Shown: positions 1 through 11,260 of the stretch, one piece after another | How the letters are laid out: the number at the start of each line of letters is the position of its first letter | Position numbering within the stretch: position 1 is the stretch's first letter | Assembly (NCBI GenBank): GCA_029207755.1 | Contig: JARCOQ010000003.1 | Coordinates: 91,838,646-91,902,645 of the forward strand | DNA length: 64,000 nt | Direction of reading: 5' to 3' | From: Chamaea fasciata | Lineage: Eukaryota; Chordata; Aves; Passeriformes; Sylviidae | Notes under the pieces: model-generated | The model's input: the letters and a program-made list of their open reading frames with translations, nothing else | What the model was told of the DNA's origin: nothing | Databases searched by the model: none | Translations under genes and position numbers: made by a program

Positions 1-1407
1 ATTAAAGTCCATTTCTAAAGAGCATGGGTGTACTTTCACTTCATGTGACTGTCCCCGTATGATATTTTCATCCATTCTAAGCAGTGTCAGCTTCATTTAA
101 GGATTCCCAAAATGTGTCTCATGGATTGTAAGTCATCTGTGAAGTGTGTGCATGTTCTGAAAAGGAGTGACTCTGTAGTCATGGCCAGCCTCAAGTGACC
201 CAGCTGATTGCCAGCACTTCATTCACAATCAAATTCTTCTGGAAGAACACCAGTGCTTGAGAGACTGCTGATAGGAGCTGATCAGAGCTCAATGCATCCT
301 GCTGCCCTGGCATCAAGAGGCAGGCAAAACTCAGGACTCCCTAAATTAGATCTTAACTGTTCTTCCCATCCTTCCTGCTGTTCTGCATGACAAGATTCTT
401 TCATTAAGCCTGTTTCAGGGACACCTCAGAGTCTATCCCCAAGTTTTGAGAGGTGGGGAGTTCCCGGACTGATGTTCAATCCTAAAGCTTGGGGCGCTGC
501 AGAGGGGCAGAGCTACTACCCCATGTGCCCAAGACTGAAAACACATGTCCTGGTGAAGATCTGCTCTGTTCTGCTTTTGGCCTCTTGTGTATGCAAAATT
601 ATCCTGTATGCAAGCATTGGGAATAACATTTTAGTTATTTTTTTATCTTAAAGCTGAATTATTTTAAAATCTATTTTTCTTTAAAATTCTCTAGTTTCAT
701 TTTGTGTCTTCATATTAACATTTTAAAATATTATATTTAATACTCTTATATATTCCTTCTTTAGTTTTTCTCTTTGGCAACAGACAAGACTATTTTTGGA
801 TTTTTTCTAATTCCCTTTTAATTCTTAGCCTAGCATCTCATTTTATTTCCTCCTTTTTCCTCAGTCATTAACTCATTTTTATGTTACAGTCATTTAATCA
901 AAGAAATGCTCTTATAATCTCAATTCTATCTGCAATGAAATTTTTGTTTTCCTAGAGAAAAGATTTGAGTCTCAGTAAGATACCTGACTAATAGGAAATT
1001 CAGTTTTTTGTTGGTTTTTTTTTTCCTTGTGGAGACATAGTGTTTAAGTTGCAATATTATATCGCTTCCTGTTCTTAGAAAGAATAAAATGCTATGTTAA
1101 ATCATATAGACCCTTCCCCATAATCTTTTATGCAATTATTATTATTTTTTATCATTTTTATGAGCTTTATTCTATGCACTGCATAAAATATCAGTGCATA
1201 TTCTCCCCACTGATTTGCTATCTGGAACATGTGACTAGTTTGAAAAACACTCCTGAAGTAGTTCTTGATGAAAGTTCTTCTTTCATCCAAGAATGGTTAG
1301 TTTGAAATCTTTTTGATCTTCACATCACTTAGAGAGATTACTGGTTCATGTTTTTTCAGGTTGCCTGATACTCCTATATATGAGACTGGATCGGAAGTTT
1401 ATCATCA
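1..1407. other. Unique AT-rich DNA, no gene recognised
   Basis: No long open frame, splice-bounded exon or known repeat could be supported. The first ~560 bases are less AT-rich than what follows, and 470-560 is a small GC-richer patch of unknown origin. Bases 620-1,150 are very AT-rich with many short T runs. The small open frames here are what chance gives in such DNA. Confidence 0.6.
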
Positions 1408-1512
1408 TCACAGAATCATAGAATTATGAAATGGTTTGAGTTTAAAAGGATCTTAAAGGTCACCTAGTTCCAACCCACCTGCCATGGGCCGGGATACCTT
1501 CCACTATATTTT
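1408..1512 (-). repeat. CR1 LINE 3'-end fragment (5'-truncated)
   Basis: On the plus strand the piece starts 'cacagaatcatagaatt' and continues through a degraded form of the tail motif (here 'tttaaaaggatcttaaaggtc'), then 'ctagttccaacccacctgccatgg'-like sequence split by small changes. This is the reverse complement of an avian CR1 3' end, so the element lies on the minus strand. Only about 100 bases of 3' UTR are present, typical of strong 5' truncation. The 'gccatggg' block places it with the copies at 33.5 and 51.0 kb. Confidence 0.85.
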
Positions 1513-4500
1513 ACTTTTTAAATTACTTCTTAAAATACATTTCGCTATGGTGCAGTGTTGCTAGCCACATTGTAGAGGTCATATACCTTGAAGAAAATAA
1601 CTCTACTGCATTTCTCAAAAAAAAAAAGATGAATGAATTTCTGTTGTATTCTCTGACCTAGCTTAAAAAGTGAGAAGACATTTTTGCCTCTAAGAAGCAA
1701 GGCTGTGTCTCACCTCAGCAATAGAGCTGTTCCAAATTACATTTACTGTGGATTTTTCATATACCTGGTATAATTTTCATATACCATTAAGCTTTCATAG
1801 TCTTAACGGTATGGGGTTTTTTTCAGTTGGAATGTCTGTGACTTATGCATTCTTAAATTAGGATCCAGATGGAGTCTGGCAATGTAACTCAGTATTTTCA
1901 ATAATTGTCAAAAACTGTCATTTTGCAGTATTTAACTTCTAAATTGCATAATACAGGTGTTTTATTTTAAGTGAATACAAATTTGTAGTAGTTATGAGAC
2001 TTTATATTCACTTGTAATACATTATTGAAATTCTTTTTTAAAATTGAGGCGGGAGTCATGAGGTGCATGAACTGCTGTGTGAAGTCTCTCATTCTACAGG
2101 AATATTTTACAAAGAAAAATAAATTAAATATCTAATATTATCTTTTATTGCAAGGTCCTTATTTTTTAGATAAGATGTTTTCCTGTAGCGTTTTGACTCC
2201 CTTAAAATCTTGTGAATTTAATTTAAATTCACCACTGCCAATAATTGAAACTATTAGTGTGGAGAGATCAAATATATTTGCGAATACTTTGCTACTGAAA
2301 GCTGTCTGCATATACTTAATATAGTTTGTGAAGCCAATGGTTATTAAAGGCTGCTGAACATTTCTGTTTTATGTTAACCACCTCTGAGAAGGTGATGATA
2401 TATGAATTTGATAGCCAGTAAGTTGGGAGAACCATCTGTTTATAGTTTTTAATGCAATTTTGCAGTCATTACCAGGTGAGTTTCTTGGAAGTATATTTTA
2501 AAAATATCAAGTAAATAAAATTACCACTATGGAGGTGAGCTATGAAATCATTATTATTGAATCATAGGTTTGTGAAAGAAATCTAGAGGTCAGTTTGTTG
2601 TAACACATTCTCTGAGGAATGTTTGTTTCATAAGACTGTGTTGGAAACATTTAACAGTCACTGAAGTTATATGGGCTTGGTGACACAGTTCTGGTGGGAG
2701 CCAACAATATCTTGCAAACTTATAGACATATCCCAAATCTGCTCTCAGACATGAAAAACAGGAAGAAAAAAGAGAAAACCCAAACCAAAACCCCATCCAA
2801 TCACCCTCCCAAGCTCCAGCCAGCTGATGATTCCATGCTGCTAGAAACAGAATAGGCATTCAGACATTCTGCAGGAAGAGGTGGAAGGATAAAAATTCAG
2901 TAATAAGCTATGTCTCTGAAAGCAAAGTGGAATAACACACATAAACACTGGTGAGATGACTATCAAGTGTGTGGACAAATCTGACTAAAGTTGAAAACAT
3001 CCTGTTCATTCACTGAGAGGTGCCTTCTGTCAATGTGTTTGGGAAGCAAGCCACGGAGACACTGAGAACAGGGTAAGCTCCAAGCCTGCTCATAAAATGC
3101 CCCACTGGATGTCAGGGGGTGCCTCTGTGGGTTTAGGTGAAAGAGTGCCAATGTGTAAACAGAGGCAGAACACACACACCTTGCTGCAGGGTCTAGCTCA
3201 TGCCTTGTTTCTAGGGTTTAATAAATGCTAAATACATCTGTCACCTCCAGGCTTGAGGAATAAAGGGAAAGACTATTTTAAAGGCCCCTGGGGTGAGATT
3301 CCGTCTAAGAGATGTAAGCTAATTAGGCAGGAACTTTAAGAGGACTGCTTCATTAGCAGAAGGTTAGGTTGACTTTTGCTTTCCAAGATTCATTCAGGGC
3401 TCATTTATCTCCTTGAACTATAGAGGGAAAAGAGAAATGCCCAGGTAATCCCACTCCCCTCTCCTCCATCCCCACATATATTCCTGTTCTTCACTGTAGC
3501 CCAGAGTGAGAGAACAGGAGTTCTGTATTTGCCTCCTTTAACTGCGGGCACATTTCAGACTGTCCTGACTAGAGTAGCTGTAGGTTAGTCCGGATGAGGA
3601 GGTTATTTACCTTTTCTGTTGAAGCTCTCCCACAGATTAGTGAAGATTTTAAGGTTAACCTTGTCAAAGATTGCATCAGTAAATCTGGTTTTCTGGAGGT
3701 TTCATGCCTTATGTCAGAATATTATAGTCCATATTCTGGTTGGCACTGCCAGCTCTTTGAAGTATTTACATATAAATGTCATTGGATAAAATTAATGTCT
3801 AGGGTTTTTTTCTGAAAAAAAGTATGGGGAGAAGGGGAAGCACAGAAGAAATCCAAAAAGCCTGAAGAACATTTCTAACCTCTGCCAATTAGGAAGGAAA
3901 CAATTCCACTAATGGTGCCTTATATACTATGTAAGACATTTTCTGTGTTTTTGAAAGAACAAAGTAACTGACAGCTATAATTATATTTAGCCATATGATT
4001 CAAATGAATAAAACCCCATGACTGTAGTACAAGGTGTCTTGCAAAGAGAGTAGCTGTTAAAAACAAATTGGCCTGCCAGTGAGAGTTATTGAATTTAGGA
4101 CCCTACTTACAAAGATGGAATACCTAATGAGAAAATGCATGTTCTGGATCCAAGGTGATGTGCCCACACCATATGAACACTGTGGTCCTCGCTGAAAAGG
4201 TTTTGTCCTGAAAAAGGTGCATGTTTTTGTCTTTTGTTCAGGACTTCCCTGTTAAAAGTACCTATTAAATAAAACTGTATGCACAGATGGATGAAGGCAG
4301 TCTGCCCCTAGATATTGAGTTTTTGAATACATACACGTATGTTGAACCTAAAAATATACTTTAATATATTATTAAGCCAGGCAATTAAGATACATCTATT
4401 TATGGTAGTTACAGTCTAGTTGTCAGCCCTGGCAATAAAATAGTCTGTAGATTGTGGGAGAGGCATTATATCCTTTTCAATAACACATTAATAGCACAAC

Positions 4501-5229
4501 AGGAAGTCCTGCTATGTACAGGCTTGTTTTCCTTGAATTTCAGTTATAATATCTCTTATATACCATGTATTACACTCTGAATAATGCATGCAGTCAAAGT
4601 TCAATAGAAATTTTTTATATAACATTTTTATATATTATTACAACAAACATTTTTAAGTTTATTTTGAATTATTTATTTTGCAGCAAAGAAATCAAACCTT
4701 TTGGGGAAAAAAACCTAAGTGTCTCCAAAGTTAGTTTAATCTATTTATCAGCTCTTTAAAATTTTTCCATTGATATATGAAATGGAAGAAGAGAGAAGAT
4801 ACTGCTTTTCTTACAAGCCTTGATGGCAATGAACTTTTGTTCCACAACATTGTACATGTGTTTGGAGATTACTTAGACATTTAGGTTAGTTGTAGGTTTT
4901 AAAAATTTTATTTATTTAATAAAATCACCTTATATATTTTCTTCCAATAGCCCTTGGTTTGATCACTTGTCAAAATAAATACTGAATTATGCAAAAGCTG
5001 TATAACTCCTCTGGGTTTCTCTCTGTGATATTGGCTGGAATTTAACTTTTATTATTACTTTTTGAAGTTTGTCTCTTTTATTTTACTGTGAAAATATGAA
5101 ACAAACACTAAGTATTTTCTAATCCCTTCATTTTGTCTTAGAACACAAACCAATTCTGCTGTAACTTTCTGAGGGCAAAGGACTCTCATAACGAGAAGAA
5201 ACAATGACTCCCAAATTCAGAGATGCAGG
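1513..5229. other. Unique AT-rich DNA, no gene recognised
   Basis: No supported gene. The open frames at 2,590-2,859 and 2,963-3,175 (minus) and 3,594-3,815 and 4,565-4,759 (plus) are short, low in coding character and have no domain I recognise. A balanced-composition stretch at 3,180-3,540 with little simple sequence could be a conserved non-coding block, but nothing in the sequence proves it. A weak CR1-tail resemblance at 2,558-2,605 was not accepted. Confidence 0.55.
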
Positions 5230-5234
5230 GAAGC
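5230..5234. repeat. Target-site duplication (left) of solo LTR A
   Basis: The pentamer 'gaagc' lies directly before the LTR start 'tgtaatgggttg' and is repeated exactly at 6,258-6,262 after the LTR end. A 5-bp duplication is usual for ERVL-type insertions. One further base (g) also matches on the left side, so a 6-bp reading (ggaagc) is possible, but it would leave the element without a CA-like terminus. Confidence 0.75.
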
Positions 5235-6257
5235 TGTAATGGGTTGTCCCCAGCTGGATGCCAGGTGCCCACCAAAACTTCCCTATCACTCCCCTTTGCA
5301 GCTGGATAGGGGAGGGAAAATATAATTAATGGTTCATGAGTTGAGATAAGGAGCAGAAGAGATCACTCACTAAATAATATCATGGGCAAAACAGGCTAGA
5401 GTTAGAGATAATAATTGAATTTTTTACTAAGAAATTAAGAAGCAGACAAGGAGAAATAAAATAAGACCTTAAAAACTCCTTCCCCCACCCTCCGCCCTGT
5501 CCCAGCTCTACCTTCCCCTGTGACACAGGGAATGGAGTTATGGCAAATTCATTACAGGTTGTGTCTGCTCCTGCTCAGGGAGAGGAGTCCTTCCCCTGCT
5601 CCATCTTGTGGTCCCTCCCATGGGAGACAGTCCTCCATGAACTTCTCCAATGTGAGTCCATCTCAGGAGCAACAGTTGTCCACAAACTTCTATGTGTGGG
5701 TCATTCTGCCAAGGGGTGCAGTCCCTCAGGCACAGCCTATTTCAGCATGGGTCCCCCATGGGGTCACAAGTCCCACCAGAAAATCTGCTCTAGAGTGGAC
5801 TTCTCTCTCCATGTGTCTGCCGGTCTCTGCCTGGAGCCTGCTCCAGGACAGACCTCCCACCAGGTCACAGCCTCCTCTCAGACATCCACCTCCTCCAGGG
5901 TGGGTCTCCTCCATGGGCTGCAGGTGGATCTCTGCATCCCCATGGTCTGCACTGTGGGCTGCAGGGGAATCTCCAGAGCCTGGAGCACCTCCTCCTCCTC
6001 CTTCTGCACTGACCTCTGTCTGCAGAGCTGTTCCTCTCACATGTTATCACCAATAACTTTTTTTTTCTTCCTAAATACTTTAGCAAAGAGGTGTTACTAT
6101 CATTCCTGATGGGCTCAGCCTTGACCAGTGGCACATCCATCCGGTAACCATCTGGTTACTTGCTCTGCTGGACAGGGGGTAGCTTCTGGCAGCTTCTCAC
6201 ACAAGCCACCCATGTTGCTCCCCTGCTATCAAAACCTGGCCACACAAATCCAATACG
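5235..6257 (-). mobile_element. Solo LTR A of an avian endogenous retrovirus (ERVL-like)
   Basis: A 1,023-bp GC-richer block in AT-rich DNA, bounded by a 5-bp duplication. I recognise it as a common avian LTR family whose sense strand is the minus strand here. On that strand the 3' end reads '...caacccattaca' (canonical CA), while the 5' end reads 'cgtattgg' where a TG start is expected, so one terminal base has changed T to C. The middle (about 5,560-5,990) consists of related, decayed units of roughly 45-60 bp built on 'ctccatgaacttctccaatgtg'-like text. No gag, pol or env remains and there is no second LTR, so the provirus was lost by LTR recombination. The AT-rich block near 6,070-6,084 is the likely TATA region and the polyadenylation signal looks decayed. 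Overlapping open frames of 91-189 codons on both strands are by-products of the low-stop repeat sequence, not genes. Confidence 0.85.
5482..5503 (-). other. Potential G-quadruplex within solo LTR A
   Basis: On the plus strand four C runs (5, 3, 3 and 3 bases) are separated by 1, 4 and 3 bases; the minus strand therefore has four G runs with short loops. It lies on the LTR's sense strand, in the part expected near the 3' end. Confidence 0.5.
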
Positions 6258-6262
6258 GAAGC
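6258..6262. repeat. Target-site duplication (right) of solo LTR A
   Basis: 'gaagc', identical to 5,230-5,234, directly follows the LTR terminus and fixes the right edge of the insertion. Confidence 0.75.
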
Positions 6263-8343
6263 CAAAGAAAAATCTCAGTGCTTGCTTGTGACACTGAATA
6301 GTGGGAAATATGAAGTGTAAGTATTTACACATCTGTGAAGGCTTATATTCCATAGTTAAAATTCAAGTGAGATGGCCATCAGGTGAGCTACCATCCAGAA
6401 TTCCCAACTGGAAAAATAATTCAGTATTATTTTTATAAGATACAAAGAAGAGTATAAATCCTCAAAATATTTATTTTGTTTTATAAAGCAATCAACACAT
6501 AAGTAAGCAAAAAAAGGACACATCCTTACCTCCTTTAAGTTAAAATGGAAAAGCAACAGAATAATCTCAGTTACAGGAAAATAAATCCTAATTTTCATCT
6601 GTCAGAATGGTATCTAGTAATTAGATATTCCAACGTTTTCTAACAGTTCAAGTTTTACTGACATTAAGCTAATTATCACTTACAAAGGAATGTGTTTTCC
6701 AAAGGTAATTGCCAAACTATTCTATCATCATTGAAGCTGGGACTTAAATCTGCTCTTATTAAACCTAGAATGTAATTGCATTTTTGACAGCTTGGTAGCC
6801 TATTTCTATTTTACCTTAGCCAGTTTGCAATGACATAAAGAAAAGGTGTACTTATTCCAATACGACGAGTGCCAATTTCCAAAAACTCTTCCTCAACTTT
6901 CACATTTATTATTAATGTTCATATATATGTACTAATGCGTCCAACATAAATATATTGAGGTGTATTTTCATGTCAGGTATTAATCAATATTTGTCAGAAT
7001 TGTAGTCCTCTGTAAACATTGTTTACAGAACATCACTGTACTTTAAAAAATGTATATATCTTGTTTCAGAACTGTTCACATAGCTAAAGGATAACATAAC
7101 AAGTAAAATATAAAATTACTTTAAATAGTATCCTACAATATCAGCCTGGGTATCCGAGTCAAATTTAATTCTTCTTGTGAATCATAGTTCCTAAAGGTTT
7201 TGCAAGTTAAATTTAGTCAGTGAATTATGTCTGTACATCTACATTAACTTCAAATTATGCTGTTGCTGACACTTTAAAAGTACTTTGACTTCAGAGCATT
7301 TTGTTGTGTAACTAATTTAGAAAGCAATTCTGTTGATAGTGCATTAGACAGAATGAAATTTAGAAATCTCTTTAGTCTTTTAGTGAAAAAGGACTATGAT
7401 TTTTTTATTTTGAAGAGTAAAGTAAGGGGGGAAAAGGCAAGAGATTTATAATTCAAAAATAGCACTTTTGCATTATTAAATGACAGAATTAAATTAGTTT
7501 TAATTGTCCAAATTTTGTGAAATGTACTTAGCAACAAATGCTGTCAGTGAGAAGACAAACTCCTGGTCCAATTATTTTTTTAAGCTCTGTTCATCTGAAA
7601 TACTGCAGAGTGTTAGAAATTAAATTTGATTGTTAATCTCTGTGGTTATACTACAGAATATTTATGACAAAATTTCAAATGTTTTATACTCTTCATATAT
7701 GCATGCATAAACATATATGTGTATATATGCACATATTCATATTTATTATTTATCTCTATTCTTATGCATCAGCTTAGAGTTTAATTTAGGAATTCACTTT
7801 TGCAAATAATTTTTGCTGAAACATATTACTATGTTCTTTGTTACTGTGGGGGAAGTAGCATTAAACTCAAGTAAATTGTATCTGAAAGAAATCCCAGAAT
7901 ATTTCCCCTTCATAAGAAACTTAACTTTAGTGAAGCTCTTTTTCTTTCTCCCTCTCTCATTTTCCAGCATGACTTTTCTCTATTTTCAAAGAAACATGCC
8001 TTTCCTGAATACATTTTTAACATGAGCTTCAAACTGAATGCTATTTTGACTCTTTGACAAAGGCAATTTCAACAGCTGTCATTTTGTCCGATCCAGAACC
8101 TTGTTTCTGTAAAAACCTTGCATCTTGGGTTTTTTATGTTACCTTAAAGAATTATCTTATATTTTTTATGGTCTTTACATTACCTGTTCTTTATTGTAGT
8201 TTCAACAGCAGTCACAAAGACGTTACTAAACCATCCTTGCAGGCACACCAAATGTCTGATTACTGCTGGTAAAATGAAGAACTATTTGCCCTCATGGATA
8301 GTCTGAGTTTGGCATTTTCTTTTAAACCCACACCTCTCCTTAG
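6263..8343. other. Unique AT-rich DNA, no gene recognised
   Basis: No gene, RNA or interspersed repeat could be supported. A short alternating tract of ATATATG/CATATATG type lies at 7,695-7,735. The open frames at 6,356-6,598 (minus) and at 7,813-8,025 and 8,054-8,272 (plus) have the Phe/Leu/Ile-rich composition expected of AT-rich non-coding DNA. Confidence 0.55.
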
Positions 8344-8410
8344 GAAAAAAAAGCTGAAAAAAACATCTGAAACTGAAGTTACTGAAACAGAAAAGATGAA
8401 TTCCAAACAC
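8344..8410 (+). CDS. Candidate internal exon (67 bp), gene unknown
   Basis: A pyrimidine-rich tract ending 'cctctccttag' (AG at 8,342-8,343) is followed by 67 bases open in one frame and then a near-consensus donor, 'CAC|GTGAGT' at 8,411. The frame enters at the third codon position (intron phase 2) and leaves at a codon boundary. The peptide begins KKKLKKTSETEV and ends EKMNSKH: strongly charged, Lys/Glu/Thr-rich, and unlike the hydrophobic chance frames elsewhere in the window. I do not recognise the protein; such short charged exons occur in many cytoskeletal and junctional proteins. No flanking exon was found with confidence, and an A-rich chance stretch between two splice-like sites would look the same. 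Confidence 0.22.
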
Positions 8411-8491
8411 GTGAGTGAGGGTGAGTCATGGCACTGTAAGCAGACATGTTTGAATGGGATGGGAGTGAGTCTGCTGTTCTAGAAAAAATTA

Positions 8492-8830
8492 GAGTCATAG
8501 AATTTCTTGAGTTGGAAGGGACTCACAAGGATCATTGAATTGAACTCCTGTCCCTGCACAGCACCATCCCCAGGAGTCACACCATGTGCCTGAGAGTGTT
8601 GTCCAAACACCTCTCGAACTCTGTCAGGCTGGTGCTGTGACCACTGCCCTGGGGAGCCTGTTCCAGTGCCCGAGCACCCTCTGGCTGAAGAACCTTTCTG
8701 TAATATCCAACCTATACCTCTCTTGGCACAGCTTCAGGCCATTCCCTCGGATCCTGTCACAGATCACCATAGTGAAGAGATGAGTGTCTGCCCCTCTGCT
8801 AACCCTCACAAGGAAGCTGTAGAGCACCAA
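8492..8830 (-). mobile_element. CR1 LINE, 5'-truncated, C-terminal RT region plus 3' UTR
   Basis: On the plus strand it starts 'gagtcatagaatttcttgag', then 'ttggaagggactcacaagg', the reverse complement of a CR1 tail. Further right comes the reverse complement of the ORF2 C-terminus: the open frame on the minus strand contains VLGHWNRLPR, the conserved end of CR1 ORF2. The frame is partly open (8,624-8,941, minus) but starts in unrelated flanking DNA. The wording of the tail differs from the 33.5- and 51.0-kb copies, so this is another subfamily. The right edge is a 5' truncation and is uncertain by about 40 bases. Confidence 0.9.
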
Positions 8831-9284
8831 ACTGGACAAACTATGAGAGTTACTCTGTGAAGCACATGCACACTCTGTGTCATTGCTCCAGCATGTAGAG
8901 TGCTGCGTAACTCCTTTCAAGATCCCAAAACCTGAGTGCACTAGGCTTTTTCAAGAATTTGTGCTGACCTCCTAGTGAGAAAAAGAATTAAAGTAAAACT
9001 ACCTAAGGTTAAGAGTGGGTTGAAGATGACTGTGGAAAAAACAAGCATTTGGCTTTTACAGTAAAATTATTTTGACCTGAAAATAACCCCCACAGGTTTT
9101 TCATAAGATTAGCAGCATATATACACCTTAAAGCTGTTTTATGATAAAAATATTAAAATATTATTTAAAACAAAAATACTTTGATAGCCTCTATTTCCTT
9201 TAAGTTGGTTTAGAGAAAATACCTTGTCTCTGTTGCATTGTGTATTGATTCTATTGACGTTAGATTGTCTGTATTAATTTTAGG

Positions 9285-9337
9285 ATACAAGAGTTTCAGT
9301 TGGAAGGGACCTGGAATGATTGTCTTGTCCAAATTAA
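9285..9337 (-). repeat. Short CR1 3'-tail remnant
   Basis: 'gagtttcagttggaaggg' followed by 'acctggaatgattgtcttgtcc' variants matches the minus-orientation CR1 tail (ttggaagggacc, then tagtccaa) over about 50 bases. No further CR1 sequence follows, so it is either very short or badly decayed. Confidence 0.5.
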
Positions 9338-10399
9338 GATATTCATCAGCCTTAAAGTATTTTTATTTCTTTGTTTCTTGTTCCTTTATTAATTTGAATT
9401 ATTTTTATGGTTATTTTGAGTCTTTTCATGAAGAGGTGCTGAAAATTTAATTTTATAGTAGAAATTTATATAGTAGAAATCTTTCTCTAATAAGCACCAA
9501 AAATATTTTAAAACGGTAAATCATGATTAGTGTGCTGTATACAAAAAGGAAGAACAATGTTGTCCTTAAGACCTCAGTTACATTTTACTAATGTAATGCT
9601 GTTTACTGCAAAGTAATATAAGATTAATAATTCCTATGAACTTGAGAAAAAATAGTGGTATATAACTCATCTGAATTTTTTAAGTATCACATAAATAGCC
9701 ACCCAGAATGTAATTTTAATTTCTTTTCTTTCCTCTCCCCATCTGACTCAGTTATTCTTGGGCCAAATGCTGATTAACATGATTTCCAAAAGTACAATGT
9801 ACAAAATTATAGCACTTTGCTAAAACAGTGATCAGTGTGCTGGAGGATACAAACTGGCAGAAAGAAGCAATAGTGGGGATGAGAAAACATTTTGAAAATG
9901 AAACATGATTTGGATTTGCTGTCATTGACTTCAGACATTTACCTAAACAATGTAAAATTCTGCTGTAGGGGTTAAGGCATCTGTCATACACAGAAATTTT
10001 AAAAACAGACATTCAAAAAACCTGAAAATAATAGAGAATAAAAAAGACAAGAAGAAGACAAGCCTTCTTCTGTAATGCTTTGCTTCATATAGGCAGGGTG
10101 AACTGCTTTAATTGGAAATACAAAATATCGGAAACAATATAAAAAGTCAAATGAGTTTTTAAAGTGACTGCAGATATCTTAACTACAATTGATATATTGG
10201 TAACATACTATTTATCAACTGAGTTTATTCTTGGTAGGTACTAAAGCCAAGTTTTGTAAATAATTCTGTGGATTTCATAGTTTTTCTGCATTCTTAAATT
10301 ATCCTAGTTTTTAGGTGGCACTAAATGAACTTGAGAAATGTAGGGCAATTGCTGATTTTCTGTTGTTATTTTTGTATGGTTGAAGAGCCCACAAGTTTA

Positions 10400-10477
10400 G
10401 GGAAGGAGAGATGAAGGGAAGAGATGAAGAAGAAAGACGGGGAAGGAGAGTAGGGAGGAAAAGAAAGGAAGGAAGGA
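10400..10477 (+). repeat. GA-rich (purine) low-complexity tract
   Basis: About 78 bases almost entirely A and G, built on GGAAGGAGAG, GAAGAAAG and GGAAGGAAGG. It ends in a short run of GGAA repeats. Such tracts can form triplex DNA; here it is simple sequence. Confidence 0.85.
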
Positions 10478-10697
10478 CTATAGGAAGGAAGTTGTGAGCA
10501 GCACTCACCAAACAAGCTAACAGAAGCTACTATCACAAATACTTTTATAGTTTTTCTTCCAAAAATGCAGACGGTCCAAAGAAATAAATAGGGCAAATAA
10601 ATGAAGGTCAATTAGAGCAGAATCTTGACATGAAAAACTAAGTGTTTTAAACCAGAGTGTAGATGACCTTAACTTTAATAAAATGAAATTAAAATCA

Positions 10698-10719
10698 CCC
10701 CACCCCAACCCCACCCCCC
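10698..10719 (-). other. Strong G-quadruplex motif on the minus strand
   Basis: On the plus strand C4-A-C4-AA-C4-A-C6; on the minus strand G6-T-G4-TT-G4-T-G4. Four runs of at least four G with loops of only 1, 2 and 1 bases fit the most stable class of intramolecular quadruplex. It stands alone in AT-rich DNA, with no CpG island or gene start visible next to it. Confidence 0.8.
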
Positions 10720-11222
10720 ATTCAACCAGAATGAAGAGTGCAGGTCACAGAACATGTTATACATTTACTAGCAGGTTTCAAGGTGAAACATAGCAGTGGG
10801 AACAAATAAACTACAAGGAAAAGAAAATCGTGTTGGAGTTCAATTTTTTTGACTTTTGAATTCAACAAAAAATTAAAGAAGTTCACAAGGTGACTTAAGT
10901 GGTAGAATTTACCATTACTTAACTAGAGTTATTCTGTTATTTATAGCAATAATAGCATATGTTGCAGAAGCTTAAAGGGTATGTTTTGGTGGTACATATA
11001 TAAGAGTCTGGTACATACATCTTTATTTTGCCATTTTAAATTTCAGAAGAATTAGAAGAATTCTAAAACTGCAATATATTTAGGGCAAAGCATACTGATT
11101 GTGCTTTGGTTTTAAGTTTTAAAATGATTCAATATTCCTAGTCAAACAAATTTTCCTTGTGGAACGCAAGAGTTCCAAGCCTCTACCCTCATGATGACAT
11201 CTCCTAGGCTTGCTTTCCACAG

Positions 11223-11260
11223 AAGATGTGGGATATACTTCTTGATCACTTCTGTCTCTG
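11223..11260 (+). other. Possible micro-exon between strong splice-like sites
   Basis: The acceptor-like 'ggcttgctttccacag' ends at 11,222 and a consensus-like donor 'CTCTG|GTGAGTACC' begins at 11,261. The 38 bases between are open in one frame (K-M-W-D-I-L-L-D-H-F-C-L). Both sites are good, but segments this short arise by chance. It could equally be an exon of a non-coding RNA. Confidence 0.12.

Noticed and set aside
2558..2605. CR1-tail-like phrase 'gaatcatagg...ctagaggtc'
   Set aside because: Too short and too diverged; no CR1 body follows.
5520..6140. Overlapping open frames of 91-189 codons on both strands
   Set aside because: They all lie inside solo LTR A, in its low-stop internal repeats; several overlap on both strands and no retroviral domain is present.
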